DNA of 64,000 nucleotides from Labrenzia sp. PHM005. GTDB lineage: Bacteria; Pseudomonadota; Alphaproteobacteria; Rhizobiales; Stappiaceae. This document shows, piece by piece, positions 1 to 8,146 of the stretch; positions within the stretch are counted from its first letter, which is position 1; each line of letters begins with the position of its first letter. The stretch is taken from assembly GCF_006517275.1 (NCBI RefSeq), contig NZ_CP041191.1:3839001-3903000 (forward strand), written 5' to 3'. Under the pieces are notes generated by a model. It searched no databases. It was not told the origin of the DNA and worked only from the letters and a program-made list of their open reading frames with translations. The position numbers and the translations under genes are program-made.

Positions 1-2
1 TG

Positions 3-1037
3 TGGTTTTTTCTGCTGGTGTTGCCCTGGTTTGTGGCGATTTGGATTGCCACCGATGGAACATTCTTTACCGAGGCCATTGGCAAAGATCTTTTAGGCAA
101 AGTCTCGACGGGGCAGGAAAGCCATGGGGCGCCGCCATTGACCCATCTAGGGGCCATGTTCGGCGTGTTCTGGCCATTGCCGGCGTTTTTCCTGATCGCT
201 CTGCCGGTAATCTGGCGCGAACGTGCTAGCCCGCTGGTCGTCTTTTCTGCCTGCTGGTTCTTTCCAAGCTGGATCGTCTTCGAATTGGTCGCAACCAAAC
301 TGCCGCATTACACCATGCCGCTGTTACCGGCCCTGGTGTTGCCAGTTGCGGCGGCCTTGATCGAAGGGGCCGGCGCTGAAACACGGAAATGGGTCCGGTG
401 GATTGCGGCGATCCTGTTCGCTGTCCCGGCAATCGGCATTGCGGTTGGCGCATTCGCTGGGCCATTTGTTCTTGGAACTTGGCCGTCACCGCCTGGGGCG
501 ATCGTCACCGCAATAGGCGCCGTTTTTGCTGTAGTAGCGGCAACCCGGCTTTTGCGCGGCCCTGCGCTTTATGCTTTGCCGCCAACAGCACTGACTGCCA
601 TTGCAATTGCGATTGGCGTTTGGGGCTTTTCGGGGCCGGCATTGACCACAATTTGGGTAAGCCCGCGGTTGGTCGCAGCCATGGACGAGATCCCGGGCTG
701 TGCCAATCAAGAAGCCAGGCAAGTGGCAACAACCGGTTTCCATGAGCCGAGCTTCATTTTCCTGGAAGGTACGGACACCAGAATCATTCCGGCGGAGGGG
801 GCTGCGAAATTCCTGGCGGACGAGAGCGCAGTTGGTGCTGGCAGCTGCCTGATTGCGGCCATTGAAAGCCGGCACGAAGAGGCGTTTTTGGCATCAGCCA
901 AAGAGATTGGTCTTGTACCAGAGGTGCGAAAAAGGGTAGAGGGCCTGAATATCAACGGCGGCGATGATGTCGATATCGCGCTTTATCAAGCTGCCGTTAG
1001 TGGAACAAACACACAAGGCGGCGATGAGCAGCAGTAG
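3..1037 (+). CDS. ArnT-like glycosyltransferase (family 39), 3' part
   Basis: The reading frame is open from the first bases, so the true start lies upstream; about 345 C-terminal residues are visible. Several hydrophobic membrane segments (for example around LVLPWFVAIWIA and the ILFAVPAIGIAVGAFAGPF region) are followed by a soluble periplasmic-looking tail. The segment LPHYTMPLLPALVLPVAAAL is typical of the ArnT/PMT family, inner-membrane enzymes that move a sugar from a polyprenyl phosphate onto lipid A or a related acceptor. It overlaps the next gene (PAP2) by 14 nt and lies beside a GT2 and a lipid-A-type membrane gene, which supports an envelope lipid modification role. The acceptor and sugar cannot be told from sequence alone. 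Confidence 0.8.
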   Translation, partial: WFFLLVLPWFVAIWIATDGTFFTEAIGKDLLGKVSTGQESHGAPPLTHLGAMFGVFWPLPAFFLIALPVIWRERASPLVVFSACWFFPSWIVFELVATKLPHYTMPLLPALVLPVAAALIEGAGAETRKWVRWIAAILFAVPAIGIAVGAFAGPFVLGTWPSPPGAIVTAIGAVFAVVAATRLLRGPALYALPPTALTAIAIAIGVWGFSGPALTTIWVSPRLVAAMDEIPGCANQEARQVATTGFHEPSFIFLEGTDTRIIPAEGAAKFLADESAVGAGSCLIAAIESRHEEAFLASAKEIGLVPEVRKRVEGLNINGGDDVDIALYQAAVSGTNTQGGDEQQ

Positions 1038-1920
1038 TCGGATGAAGCGGATTTGGGAACGCATGCGTGGCAACGCCCGCCGCGCGATGCTGCTGTATTC
1101 AAATCGAGAGGAACGGGGAGAAGCACAGCGCAAGTCTCTTCCCCCAGGACAACGTCCTCAGGATATCCTTGCGGTCCTTTTGCTCACTGTTGGGGTTGCG
1201 GTTGTTGCCTTTGATGCGCCGACGTATCCGTGGCTGAACTCTCTGCCCAATGAATACCGCATAGCGTTCCGCTCGTTCACGGACCTTGGCAAAGCTGACT
1301 GGATCCTGGTGTCAACCGGCATTCCATGCCTGTTCCTGCTTGCGTTGGATGGTGGCCGGTATGCCTTCCGGATCCGGATGGCAATTGGCGCGGTTTTCAC
1401 TTATGCCGCTTTCATTTTCTATAGCGTTGCTGCCTCAGGAATCGTGGTTCTTGTTCTCAAGTGGTGCCTTGGGCGTGCCAGACCAAAGCTCTATGAAGAG
1501 GTCGGACCGGTCCATTTCGATTTTCTTGCGCTCAACGGCAAATACACCAGCTTTCCCTCCGGGCATTCGACGACCGTCGCGGCGCTGGCAACTGCGCTCT
1601 ACTTCATTTTTCCGGCCTACCGCTGGCTGATAGTGGTGAGTGCCTTCTGGCTGGCCTTTTCGCGGGTTATGGCCGGGGCGCATTATCCAAGTGATGTAAT
1701 CGCCGGAACACTCCTGGGCATCACATTTACTTTCTTCACTGTGCGTGCCATGGCCCGGCGGCGCATTGGTTTTCATATCGCGGAAAATGGCAACATTGTT
1801 CCAAACATGACTTATGTGTCGGCCAAGGCCAGCGCACGGGCTGTATGGCAGGTGCTGCGCGGCCAGCGGGGCGCAGACCGGATCATGCCGGGCCGGACCG
1901 TTACGGGTGAGGCTGACTGA
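1024..1920 (+). CDS. PAP2 family membrane phosphatase
   Basis: A 298-aa integral membrane phosphatase. The three PAP2 signature blocks are all present: KWCLGRARP (K...RP), FPSGHSTT (PSGH) and SRVMAGAHYPSDV (SR...H...D), set between hydrophobic helices. These form the vanadate-type active site that cleaves phosphate from lipid substrates such as lipid A (LpxE-like), undecaprenyl pyrophosphate or phosphatidylglycerol phosphate. I placed the start at the ATG at 1024, which has a GGCGGCG stretch just upstream and overlaps the previous gene by 14 nt; an in-frame ATG at 964 would overlap by 74 nt and is less likely. It sits in a tight cluster with ArnT-like and GT2 genes, consistent with dephosphorylation before sugar addition, but the substrate is inference. 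Confidence 0.87.
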   Translation: MSSSSRMKRIWERMRGNARRAMLLYSNREERGEAQRKSLPPGQRPQDILAVLLLTVGVAVVAFDAPTYPWLNSLPNEYRIAFRSFTDLGKADWILVSTGIPCLFLLALDGGRYAFRIRMAIGAVFTYAAFIFYSVAASGIVVLVLKWCLGRARPKLYEEVGPVHFDFLALNGKYTSFPSGHSTTVAALATALYFIFPAYRWLIVVSAFWLAFSRVMAGAHYPSDVIAGTLLGITFTFFTVRAMARRRIGFHIAENGNIVPNMTYVSAKASARAVWQVLRGQRGADRIMPGRTVTGEAD

Positions 1921-1924
1921 TTTC

Positions 1925-2686
1925 ATGACACAGAGCTATCTTGAGGCGCTGACCGCCACCAAGGGAACGATCGCGGTGACCGTGGTGGTGCCGGCGAAAG
2001 ACGAAGCGCAAAACCTGCCGATCCTGCTTGATGAAATCGAAGAGGCACTGACTGGCCGGACCTTCGAAGTCATTGTCATCGACGACGGGTCCACAGATGG
2101 TACGGACATTGTCCTGCAAGATTATGCCGCGACCCATGACTGGCTGCGTCCGGTGCGGCATGAGAAGTCTTGCGGTCAAAGCTGCGCGGTCCGCACCGGG
2201 CTTCAGCATGCGCGCGGAGATTATGTCGCAACGATTGACGGTGATGGTGAGAACAATCCGGCCTATATCCCAAAGCTGATCGATGCCTTGGACGCGGCCG
2301 GACCATCGGCAGCCTTGGCCGCGGGCCAGCGCCTTGGACGTAAGGCAAGCCTTGGCAAACGGTATGCATCGAGATTTGCCAACAAGTTGCGCGGTGCCAT
2401 TCTAAAAGACAATACAAGGGACAGTGGTTGCGGCCTAAAAGCGCTGCGTCGTGAGATCTTCCTGCAGCTGCCCTATTTTGACAGCTGGCACCGTTTCTTG
2501 CCGGCGTTGGTGATCCGCGAAGGATACGGTGTCGTGCATATTGATGTGCAGGATCGGCAACGCCGTCACGGGACATCGAAATACGGTATCTTCGATCGAG
2601 CATTGATTGGTGTGCTGGATCTGTTTGGGGTTTGGTGGTTGCGCCGGCGTCGGAAAAAAATTCCAGAAGTCCGCCCCCTGACCTAA
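1925..2686 (+). CDS. Glycosyltransferase family 2 (polyprenyl-phosphate sugar synthase type)
   Basis: A 253-aa GT-A fold enzyme. The N-terminal block TVVVPAKDEAQNLPILLDEI and the following VIDDGSTDGT are the nucleotide-sugar binding motifs of DPM1/ArnC-like enzymes, and TIDGDGENNP contributes the metal-binding D-G-D. A distal DRQRRHGTSKYG block is typical of dolichol/undecaprenyl-phosphate glycosyl synthases. There is no clear C-terminal membrane anchor. The ATG at 1925 follows the PAP2 stop by 4 nt, indicating translational coupling. It likely charges a polyprenyl phosphate with a sugar that the ArnT-like enzyme upstream then transfers. In Rhizobium the analogous RgtE/Rgt pair handles galacturonate; whether that sugar applies here is inference. 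Confidence 0.87.
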   Translation: MTQSYLEALTATKGTIAVTVVVPAKDEAQNLPILLDEIEEALTGRTFEVIVIDDGSTDGTDIVLQDYAATHDWLRPVRHEKSCGQSCAVRTGLQHARGDYVATIDGDGENNPAYIPKLIDALDAAGPSAALAAGQRLGRKASLGKRYASRFANKLRGAILKDNTRDSGCGLKALRREIFLQLPYFDSWHRFLPALVIREGYGVVHIDVQDRQRRHGTSKYGIFDRALIGVLDLFGVWWLRRRRKKIPEVRPLT

Positions 2687-2751
2687 ATTGCCGCCACATT
2701 TCCCGCGCACTAGACCCCAACTTGCGCGTCAACGACTGGAACGAACCTGAC

Positions 2752-3066
2752 ATGGCTGCCCTATACGACTGGCTTTACGCAGTCTTCATCGAACAATTTG
2801 ATTTTTGGATCATCCTTGGCTTCTTCGCGCAAGCCATGTTCATGATGCGTTTTGTGATTCAGTGGGTGGCATCTGAACGGGTTGGCCGTTCAATTGTTCC
2901 AGTCGCCTTTTGGTTCTTCTCCATTGCCGGAGGAACACTTTTATTGATTTACGCCATCCAGCGTCAGGATCCGGTGTTTATTGCCGGGCAGGGGCTTGGG
3001 CTGCTGATCTACTTCCGGAACTTGTGGCTGATTTTTAAAGAAAAGCGGCGCGACCCAACCATCTGA
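2752..3066 (+). CDS. Lipid A biosynthesis N-terminal domain protein (LAB_N)
   Basis: A 104-aa protein with three hydrophobic segments. The block RFVIQWVASERVGRSIVPVA is the hallmark of the LAB_N domain, which is found fused to the N-terminus of some LpxB proteins and also as a stand-alone gene next to polyprenyl-phosphate sugar enzymes. The start at 2752 gives the usual family length; the frame is open further upstream but overlaps the GT2 gene and adds non-conserved sequence. Its biochemical role is not established; a membrane partner or carrier for lipid-linked sugars in this operon is plausible. A terminator hairpin overlaps its 3' end. Confidence 0.85.
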   Translation: MAALYDWLYAVFIEQFDFWIILGFFAQAMFMMRFVIQWVASERVGRSIVPVAFWFFSIAGGTLLLIYAIQRQDPVFIAGQGLGLLIYFRNLWLIFKEKRRDPTI

Positions 3067-3080
3067 TCGCGCCTCTTTTT
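3047..3080 (+). terminator. Rho-independent terminator after the LAB_N gene
   Basis: A 7-bp stem GGCGCGA (3047-3053) pairs with TCGCGCC (3067-3073) and is followed by TCTTTTT. It overlaps the stop codon of the upstream gene and separates it from the convergent phzF-like gene. Confidence 0.75.
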
Positions 3081-3105
3081 GCCGTTTGCGGAGCACCGGG
3101 TCGAT

Positions 3106-3945
3106 TTAGGCTGCGTCCATCACTCGGGCCGATCCGGATACCCGGATCGAACTGCCTTTTTCACTTGAGATTTCGGCGGTGATCCGGCTGGGCAGCCCCA
3201 TGTCGACGCCTTGATTGATTTCGATCTTACCGCCGTGCGGCCAATCGATATCCCGCAAATACCCCGCATAGGCCGCGCTGGCTGCCCCCGTTGCAGGATC
3301 CTCATAAACACCTCCGGACGCAAACGCATTGCGCGTATGAAAGAGCTGCGGCGTTTCGCTATAGCCTATCAGGATGGTTACCCAGCCATAGTCTTCCATC
3401 AGTTTGCGGCCGTCTTCTTGATCGTACGTCATGTCCGCAACGGCCTGGCGGGAGGTGAGTGTCAAAGCAAAGTGATCTGCACCACCGTGAACGATTGCCG
3501 GTGGGATCTGCGGATCGATCTGATCAGCCGTATATCCAAAAAGGTCGAGGACCTTGTTCAGGACATCTGCCGTGGCTTTTTCGCTCCGTGTCGGCGGAGA
3601 TTGCAATGCCGCCTGATAAAGCTCTCCGGATGCTGCACCTTCGACTGTGATTTCCGCTTCGTTCAAAACCAGTTTGTATACGCCTTCGCCAAACTGGCGG
3701 GTAAGGGCGGATCCCAACGCGATCGTGGCATGGCCGCAGAACGGCACTTCGGATTGCGGGGAGAAATAGCGGACGCGCCAAGCACTGTCGCCCTCGGGCA
3801 TGGCAAAGGCGGTTTCGGAAAAGCCGACATCGGCGGCAATCGCGCGCATGTCATCTACGGACGGATGTGCGTCGCTGATCAAGACGCCGGCCGGATTGCC
3901 GCCTTGCTGGCCGTCGGAAAATGCAGAGATACGTTGAATGTCCAT
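3106..3945 (-). CDS. PhzF family isomerase/epimerase-like protein
   Basis: A 279-aa protein of the PhzF family, related to diaminopimelate epimerase folds. Seen motifs: FSDGQQGGNPAGV near the N-terminus, VGFSETAF carrying the conserved catalytic glutamate, PQSEVPFCGHATIALG in the middle and YEDPATGAASAAYAGYL near the C-terminus. The ATG at 3945 (MDIQRISAF) fits the family start; an in-frame ATG 36 nt upstream would add a non-conserved MVGTNSNSK stretch, and neither has a convincing ribosome binding site. The natural substrate of most stand-alone PhzF proteins is unknown and no phenazine genes are present, so no pathway can be assigned. It lies downstream of metC on the same strand, with a hairpin between them. 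Confidence 0.88.
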   Translation of the reverse strand: MDIQRISAFSDGQQGGNPAGVLISDAHPSVDDMRAIAADVGFSETAFAMPEGDSAWRVRYFSPQSEVPFCGHATIALGSALTRQFGEGVYKLVLNEAEITVEGAASGELYQAALQSPPTRSEKATADVLNKVLDLFGYTADQIDPQIPPAIVHGGADHFALTLTSRQAVADMTYDQEDGRKLMEDYGWVTILIGYSETPQLFHTRNAFASGGVYEDPATGAASAAYAGYLRDIDWPHGGKIEINQGVDMGLPSRITAEISSEKGSSIRVSGSARVMDAA

Positions 3946-4016
3946 GGTGGGAACCTTTGAGTTCGAATTGGTCCCCACCATTTTGTAACAAGTGATATTG
4001 ATCGCAATACAGTCAA

Positions 4017-4037
4017 ACCATGAAATTTGTTCATGGT
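4017..4037. repeat. Inverted repeat between metC and the phzF-like gene
   Basis: ACCATGAA (4017-4024) and TTCATGGT (4030-4037) form an 8-bp hairpin with a 5-nt loop. Outside it lie imperfect outer arms (AAGTGAT and ATCACTT, with GATCAATA-like blocks on each side). It could be a weak terminator for metC or an operator for the phzF-like gene; only a short T run follows it on the minus strand. Confidence 0.4.
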
Positions 4038-4046
4038 ATTGATCAC

Positions 4047-5225
4047 TTATTTGAACGCCTTATCCAGAGCTTGCCCAAGATCCTTGATCAGGTCTTCGGG
4101 GTCTTCCAGGCCGATGTGAAGCCGAATGGCGTGGAGATCCGAATCAATTGGTGTTGCCGAGCGCATGCCTTTCAAACGAACTGGTATGGCCAGGCTTTCA
4201 AAACCGCCCCAGGAATAACCGAGGCCGAACAAAGTGAGGGCGTCCAGGAACGCGTGGGCTTGTGCTTCTGTCGTTCCTTTGGCGAAGTTAAAACCACAGA
4301 GGCCGGATGCCCCGGAGAAGTCCCGTTTCCAAATCTCGTACCCAGGATCGCTCTCCAGCGCCGGATACCGCAACGCGCCAACGGCAGGCTGATCTTTCAG
4401 CCAATTCAAAACAGTGGCCGTGTTTTTTTCATGCCGTTCCAGACGTACCGACAGAGTTCTGAGGCCGCGCAGACCGAGATAAACATCATCAGGGGCAACA
4501 TGGCTGCCCATGGCACCGTGCAGCTTATCCAGATTGTCCCAAGCCTTCTCACTTGCAGCGATGGTCCCGAGCATGGCGTCAGAATGGCCGACGATGTATT
4601 TGGTGCCGGCCTGGATCGATAAATCGACGCCGAAAGACAGTGGCTGGCAATAGAGAGGGCTGGCCCAGGTGTTGTCCATCAGAACAGTCGCGCCGATCTC
4701 ATGGGCCGTTGCGGCAACTGCCGGAATGTCCATCATTTCGAAGGTAAGGGATCCCGGTGCTTCGGTGAATACAGCGGTCGTGTTCGGTTTGTACAGAGAT
4801 TTGATGCCAGCCCCGAGGGACGGGTCATAATACTCGACCGCGACATTCAGGCCGGGCAATACGGTATCGGCAAAATGACGGGTCGGGCCGTACGCAGTAT
4901 CCGCGATGAGAATATGGTCGCCCGCTTTAACGCAGGACAGGATCGCCAGAGAGATCGCATTTAGACCAGAATTCGCGAGTTTTACGCCCGCTGCACCTTC
5001 GATCTCCTTTAAGGCATCTTCTAGGGAATCAGTCGTCGGATTGCCGCGCCTTGCATAGGAGTATTTCTGACTGCCGGTAACAAGCGTTTGGCTGTCTGGA
5101 TAAAGAACGGTTGAAGCATGAACAACCGGCGGATTGACGAAGCCGTGAAAGTTCGCCGGATCCCGTCCTGCATGCGCCAGCTTCGTTTCGAGTTTTGTTT
5201 CCGATTTGGAAGTATTGTTTTTCAT
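4047..5225 (-). CDS. metC: Cystathionine beta-lyase
   Basis: A 392-aa PLP enzyme of the Cys/Met metabolism family, which cleaves cystathionine to homocysteine, pyruvate and ammonia in methionine biosynthesis. The PLP lysine is K209 in IQAGTKYIVGHSD, and the YSYARRGNPTTDSLE and EAPGSLTFEMMD blocks are typical of MetC rather than gamma-synthase. Length matches the family. A good ribosome binding site (AGGACACT) precedes the ATG. It is divergent from the amino acid transporter operon starting at 5465. I see no SAM riboswitch in its 240-nt upstream region. Confidence 0.92.
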   Translation of the reverse strand: MKNNTSKSETKLETKLAHAGRDPANFHGFVNPPVVHASTVLYPDSQTLVTGSQKYSYARRGNPTTDSLEDALKEIEGAAGVKLANSGLNAISLAILSCVKAGDHILIADTAYGPTRHFADTVLPGLNVAVEYYDPSLGAGIKSLYKPNTTAVFTEAPGSLTFEMMDIPAVAATAHEIGATVLMDNTWASPLYCQPLSFGVDLSIQAGTKYIVGHSDAMLGTIAASEKAWDNLDKLHGAMGSHVAPDDVYLGLRGLRTLSVRLERHEKNTATVLNWLKDQPAVGALRYPALESDPGYEIWKRDFSGASGLCGFNFAKGTTEAQAHAFLDALTLFGLGYSWGGFESLAIPVRLKGMRSATPIDSDLHAIRLHIGLEDPEDLIKDLGQALDKAFK

Positions 5226-5464
5226 AGTGTCCTGCTTGTGAGACGGGGCGTTTGAATTTTGGGGCCGGTTAGAGACAGTGTTTCACTGGGTTTTACCCAG
5301 CAAAGCCAACATGTCTAGGCAGCATTTGAGTACGATGGAAAAACTGCTTCGAATTGCCATTTTTCCCAAGTCTTTTTTTCATTGGTATTAGGGAATTATC
5401 GCAATGGTCCTTTGATTTCTCCAGTGTCGCGGGCGGTATTTCGCGCCTCAGGAGGACTATACTG

Positions 5465-6481
5465 ATGACCAACCTTATCAAAAGCATTTTGCTTGCCGCC
5501 ACCGTAGGCGGTTTCTCTGGACCAGCCGCAGCGTCTACCCTGGACGATGTAAAGGCAAATGGTTTTTTCACCTGCGGTGTCAGCCAGGGCAACCCGGGTT
5601 TTTCCAATCCGGACAATGAAGGCAACTGGAGCGGCCTGGATGTTGATTATTGCCGCGCTGTCGCAGCCGCGGTCTTGGGCGATCCGGAAGCGGTAAAATT
5701 CCGGCCGTTGTCTTCGCCAGAGCGCTTCACAGCCTTGCAATCCGGTGAAATTGATCTGCTTTCTCGGACCACCACCTGGACTATGTCCAGGGATACCAAT
5801 CTCGGCGCGAACTTCGCAGGCGTTATGTATTACGACGGCCAGGCGATGATGGTGCGTAAGGAGCTTGGGATTACATCGGCCATGGAATTGGCTGGGGCTT
5901 CGGTTTGTACTGCCACCGGTACGACCACCGAATTGAATGTCGCCGACTTTTTCCGTGTCAACAAAATGGAATACGAAGTTGTCGCCTTTGAAAAGAATGA
6001 CGAGGTGACTGCCGCCTATGACGCTGGCCGTTGCGACGTTTATACGACCGACAAATCTGGCCTGCATGCCAATCGGTTGAAGCTGACCAATCCGTCTGAC
6101 CATATGATTCTGCCGGAAGTCATTTCGAAAGAGCCGCTCGGTCCCGTTGTCCGCCAGGGCGACGATCAATGGTTTAACATTGCCAAGTGGACTTTGAACG
6201 TTCTGATCAATGCTGAGGAACTGGGTGTGACCCAAGCCAACGTTGAGGAGATGAAAGGGTCTGATAATCCAGCTGTGAAGCGTCTTCTTGGAATCGAAGG
6301 CAATTTCGGTGAAGCGCTTGGCCTCGATAAGGATTGGGCCGTCCGCATCATCGGCTCTATTGGCAACTATGGTGAGGTCTTTGCCCGGAACGTTGGTGTC
6401 GACACACCGCTGGGTATTGAGCGCGGGCTCAACGCCTCCTGGACAGATGAGGGCATTCTTTATGCCCCGCCGGTCCGCTAG
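5465..6481 (+). CDS. aapJ: General L-amino acid ABC transporter, periplasmic binding protein (copy 1)
   Basis: A 338-aa solute-binding protein of family 3 with a signal peptide (MTNLIKSILLAATVGGFSG...AAAS). The mature protein has the AapJ/BztA pattern: TLDDVKANGFFTCGVSQGNPGF, SGLDVDYCRAVAAAVLGDP and the LSRTTTWTMSRDT block. It should capture amino acids in the periplasm and deliver them to AapQ/AapM. The start follows a clear AGGAGG. A second, very similar aapJ gene follows at 6892. Copy 1 is separated from copy 2 by a terminator and about 400 nt, so it may be expressed separately. Its codon use is more ordinary than that of copy 2. Confidence 0.9.
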   Translation: MTNLIKSILLAATVGGFSGPAAASTLDDVKANGFFTCGVSQGNPGFSNPDNEGNWSGLDVDYCRAVAAAVLGDPEAVKFRPLSSPERFTALQSGEIDLLSRTTTWTMSRDTNLGANFAGVMYYDGQAMMVRKELGITSAMELAGASVCTATGTTTELNVADFFRVNKMEYEVVAFEKNDEVTAAYDAGRCDVYTTDKSGLHANRLKLTNPSDHMILPEVISKEPLGPVVRQGDDQWFNIAKWTLNVLINAEELGVTQANVEEMKGSDNPAVKRLLGIEGNFGEALGLDKDWAVRIIGSIGNYGEVFARNVGVDTPLGIERGLNASWTDEGILYAPPVR

Positions 6482-6510
6482 GCCTGCCGATACCCTTATT
6501 TGACAAAATT

Positions 6511-6543
6511 CCGGCGGTTGGTTGATCCGAGCGCCGGTTTTTT
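6511..6543 (+). terminator. Rho-independent terminator after aapJ copy 1
   Basis: CCGGCG (6511-6516) pairs with CGCCGG (6532-6537) and is followed by six Ts. It should end most transcription of the first binding-protein gene before the second. Confidence 0.75.
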
Positions 6544-6544
6544 A

Positions 6545-6891
6545 TCAGAAGCCGTCGAGGGGAGTTCCTTTACGGTACTCGTCTTACTTGACGTTGGGGT
6601 GATTACCTAATGGGCAGCCACTGCGCCGAAACTAGACATGTTCGCGTTTTGTGCAGCCATGGTAACCGTAATCCTACTTTCGACCGAGAAATTTATCGAG
6701 ATAACGCCAGCAAGTACTTGACCCGAACTCCTAAATGCCATCGTATGGAGAGCGTTGGATCGGGGGGACGATTTCCGGAGGAACTGGCCTTGACGGCTGG
6801 TATTCACCCTGTTTGGGGGGTGAAGAGGAGGTCTGCCCAACCCGACCCGACTAAATATAAAGTATGGGTAACAAATAAAGGCTGCATATCC
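6545..6891 (+). promoter_or_regulatory. Leader/promoter region of aapJ copy 2
   Basis: About 350 nt without a convincing gene. It holds a TTCACCC...GGGTGAA inverted repeat near 6801-6822 and an A/T-rich TATAAAGTAT stretch about 35 nt before the start codon that could serve as a -10 region. The frame of aapJ2 stays open through 6610, but the encoded extension is hydrophilic and would bury the signal peptide, so I treat it as untranslated leader. Confidence 0.4.
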
Positions 6892-7908
6892 ATGTCTAAT
6901 AAAATCCTTCCGCTCGTACTCGGCGCCGCTATGGGTGTCGCTGCGACAGCTGCTGGTGCGACGACGCTGGAAGACGTCAAGGCAAAGGGTTCCATCCAGT
7001 GTGGTGTGAGCCAAGGTCTGCCGGGCTTCTCAAACCCGGATGCTCAGGGGAACTGGACTGGTCTCGACGTTGATCTCTGCCGCGCGATGGCCGCAGCAGT
7101 TTTTGGCGACGCGTCTGCCGTTAAATTCACTCCGCTGTCCGCTAAAGAGCGTTTCACTGCTCTGCAGTCCGGCGAAGTCGACGTTCTGTCCCGTAACACA
7201 ACCTGGACCATGTCTCGTGACACCCAGTTGGGTCTGAACTTTGCTGGCGTCAACTACTACGACGGTCAGGGCTTCATGGTTCGTAAGGATCTTGGTGTCA
7301 CGTCCGCTCTGGAACTGTCCGGCGCATCTGTTTGCACCAACACTGGTACAACCACCGAGCTGAACGTTGCTGACTACTTCCGTGCCAACAACATGCCGTA
7401 CGAAATCGTCGCTTTCGAAAAAGCTGACGAAGTTGTCGCTGCATATGACGCTGGCCGTTGTGACGTTTACACCACGGACGCTTCCGGTCTGTACGCTCAG
7501 CGCCTGAAGCTGACCAACCCGGGCGACCACATGGTTCTGCCGGAAATCATTTCGAAAGAGCCGCTTGGTCCGGTTGTCCGTCAGGGTGATGATGAGTGGT
7601 TCAACATCGCTAAGTGGACTCTCAACGCGATGATCAACGCTGAAGAAATGGGCGTTACATCTGCAAACGTTGACGAAATGAAGGGTTCCGACAACCCGTC
7701 CATCAAGCGTCTTCTGGGTGTTGAAGGTGCCTTTGGTGAGGCAATCGGCCTTGGCAATGACTGGGCATACAACATCATCAAGCACGTTGGTAACTACGAA
7801 GAAACCTTCAATGCGAACGTTGGTCCGGACACTCCGCTCGGCATCTCCCGCGGTGTGAACGCACTGTGGTCGAACGGTGGTTTCCTGTACGCACCGCCGG
7901 TCCGCTAA
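6892..7908 (+). CDS. aapJ: General L-amino acid ABC transporter, periplasmic binding protein (copy 2)
   Basis: A 338-aa paralogue of the preceding gene with its own signal peptide (MSNKILPLVLGAAMGVAATAAGA). The mature part follows copy 1 closely along its whole length (TLEDVKAKGSIQCGVSQGLPGF; LSRNTTWTMSRDTQLGLNFAG) and ends in the same YAPPVR. Codon choice is strikingly uniform (GCT, CGT, GGT, AAC, GTT dominate), as expected for a very highly expressed protein and unlike copy 1. It directly precedes aapQMP, separated by a stable stem-loop, so it is probably the main binding protein of the transporter. The start at 6892 is chosen because the signal peptide begins there. Confidence 0.92.
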   Translation: MSNKILPLVLGAAMGVAATAAGATTLEDVKAKGSIQCGVSQGLPGFSNPDAQGNWTGLDVDLCRAMAAAVFGDASAVKFTPLSAKERFTALQSGEVDVLSRNTTWTMSRDTQLGLNFAGVNYYDGQGFMVRKDLGVTSALELSGASVCTNTGTTTELNVADYFRANNMPYEIVAFEKADEVVAAYDAGRCDVYTTDASGLYAQRLKLTNPGDHMVLPEIISKEPLGPVVRQGDDEWFNIAKWTLNAMINAEEMGVTSANVDEMKGSDNPSIKRLLGVEGAFGEAIGLGNDWAYNIIKHVGNYEETFNANVGPDTPLGISRGVNALWSNGGFLYAPPVR

Positions 7909-7933
7909 TCCTCTTATGAATTGAGGATTTCTG

Positions 7934-7962
7934 GGGTTCCGGCGGCATAGCTGCCGGAACCC
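7934..7962 (+). terminator. Intercistronic stem-loop between aapJ and aapQ
   Basis: GGGTTCCGGC (7934-7943) is perfectly complementary to GCCGGAACCC (7953-7962), giving a 10-bp GC-rich stem with a 9-nt loop, but no T run follows. Such hairpins after binding-protein genes typically protect the upstream mRNA 3' end and cut down, rather than stop, transcription of the permease genes. The role here is inference. Confidence 0.65.
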
Positions 7963-8146
7963 TCAATAAATTCTACGCAGATATAACCGGAAAACATCCG
8001 GACATGCGTGGGGAACACACCTGCTTTCTGCCGATAGGGGAACGCTCTTTCAGGAGCGTTATCGAAGAAAGAGGTCTACGCCACGTCCACGGTGAGGCCA
8101 TATCAAGGGCCAGAGATGCCGGGCGTGATAACTTGGGCGAGGTTCT

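Noticed and set aside
6610..6891. N-terminal extension of the second AapJ by 94 codons
   Set aside because: The extension is hydrophilic and precedes a perfect signal peptide beginning at 6892, so translation from 6610 would block export.
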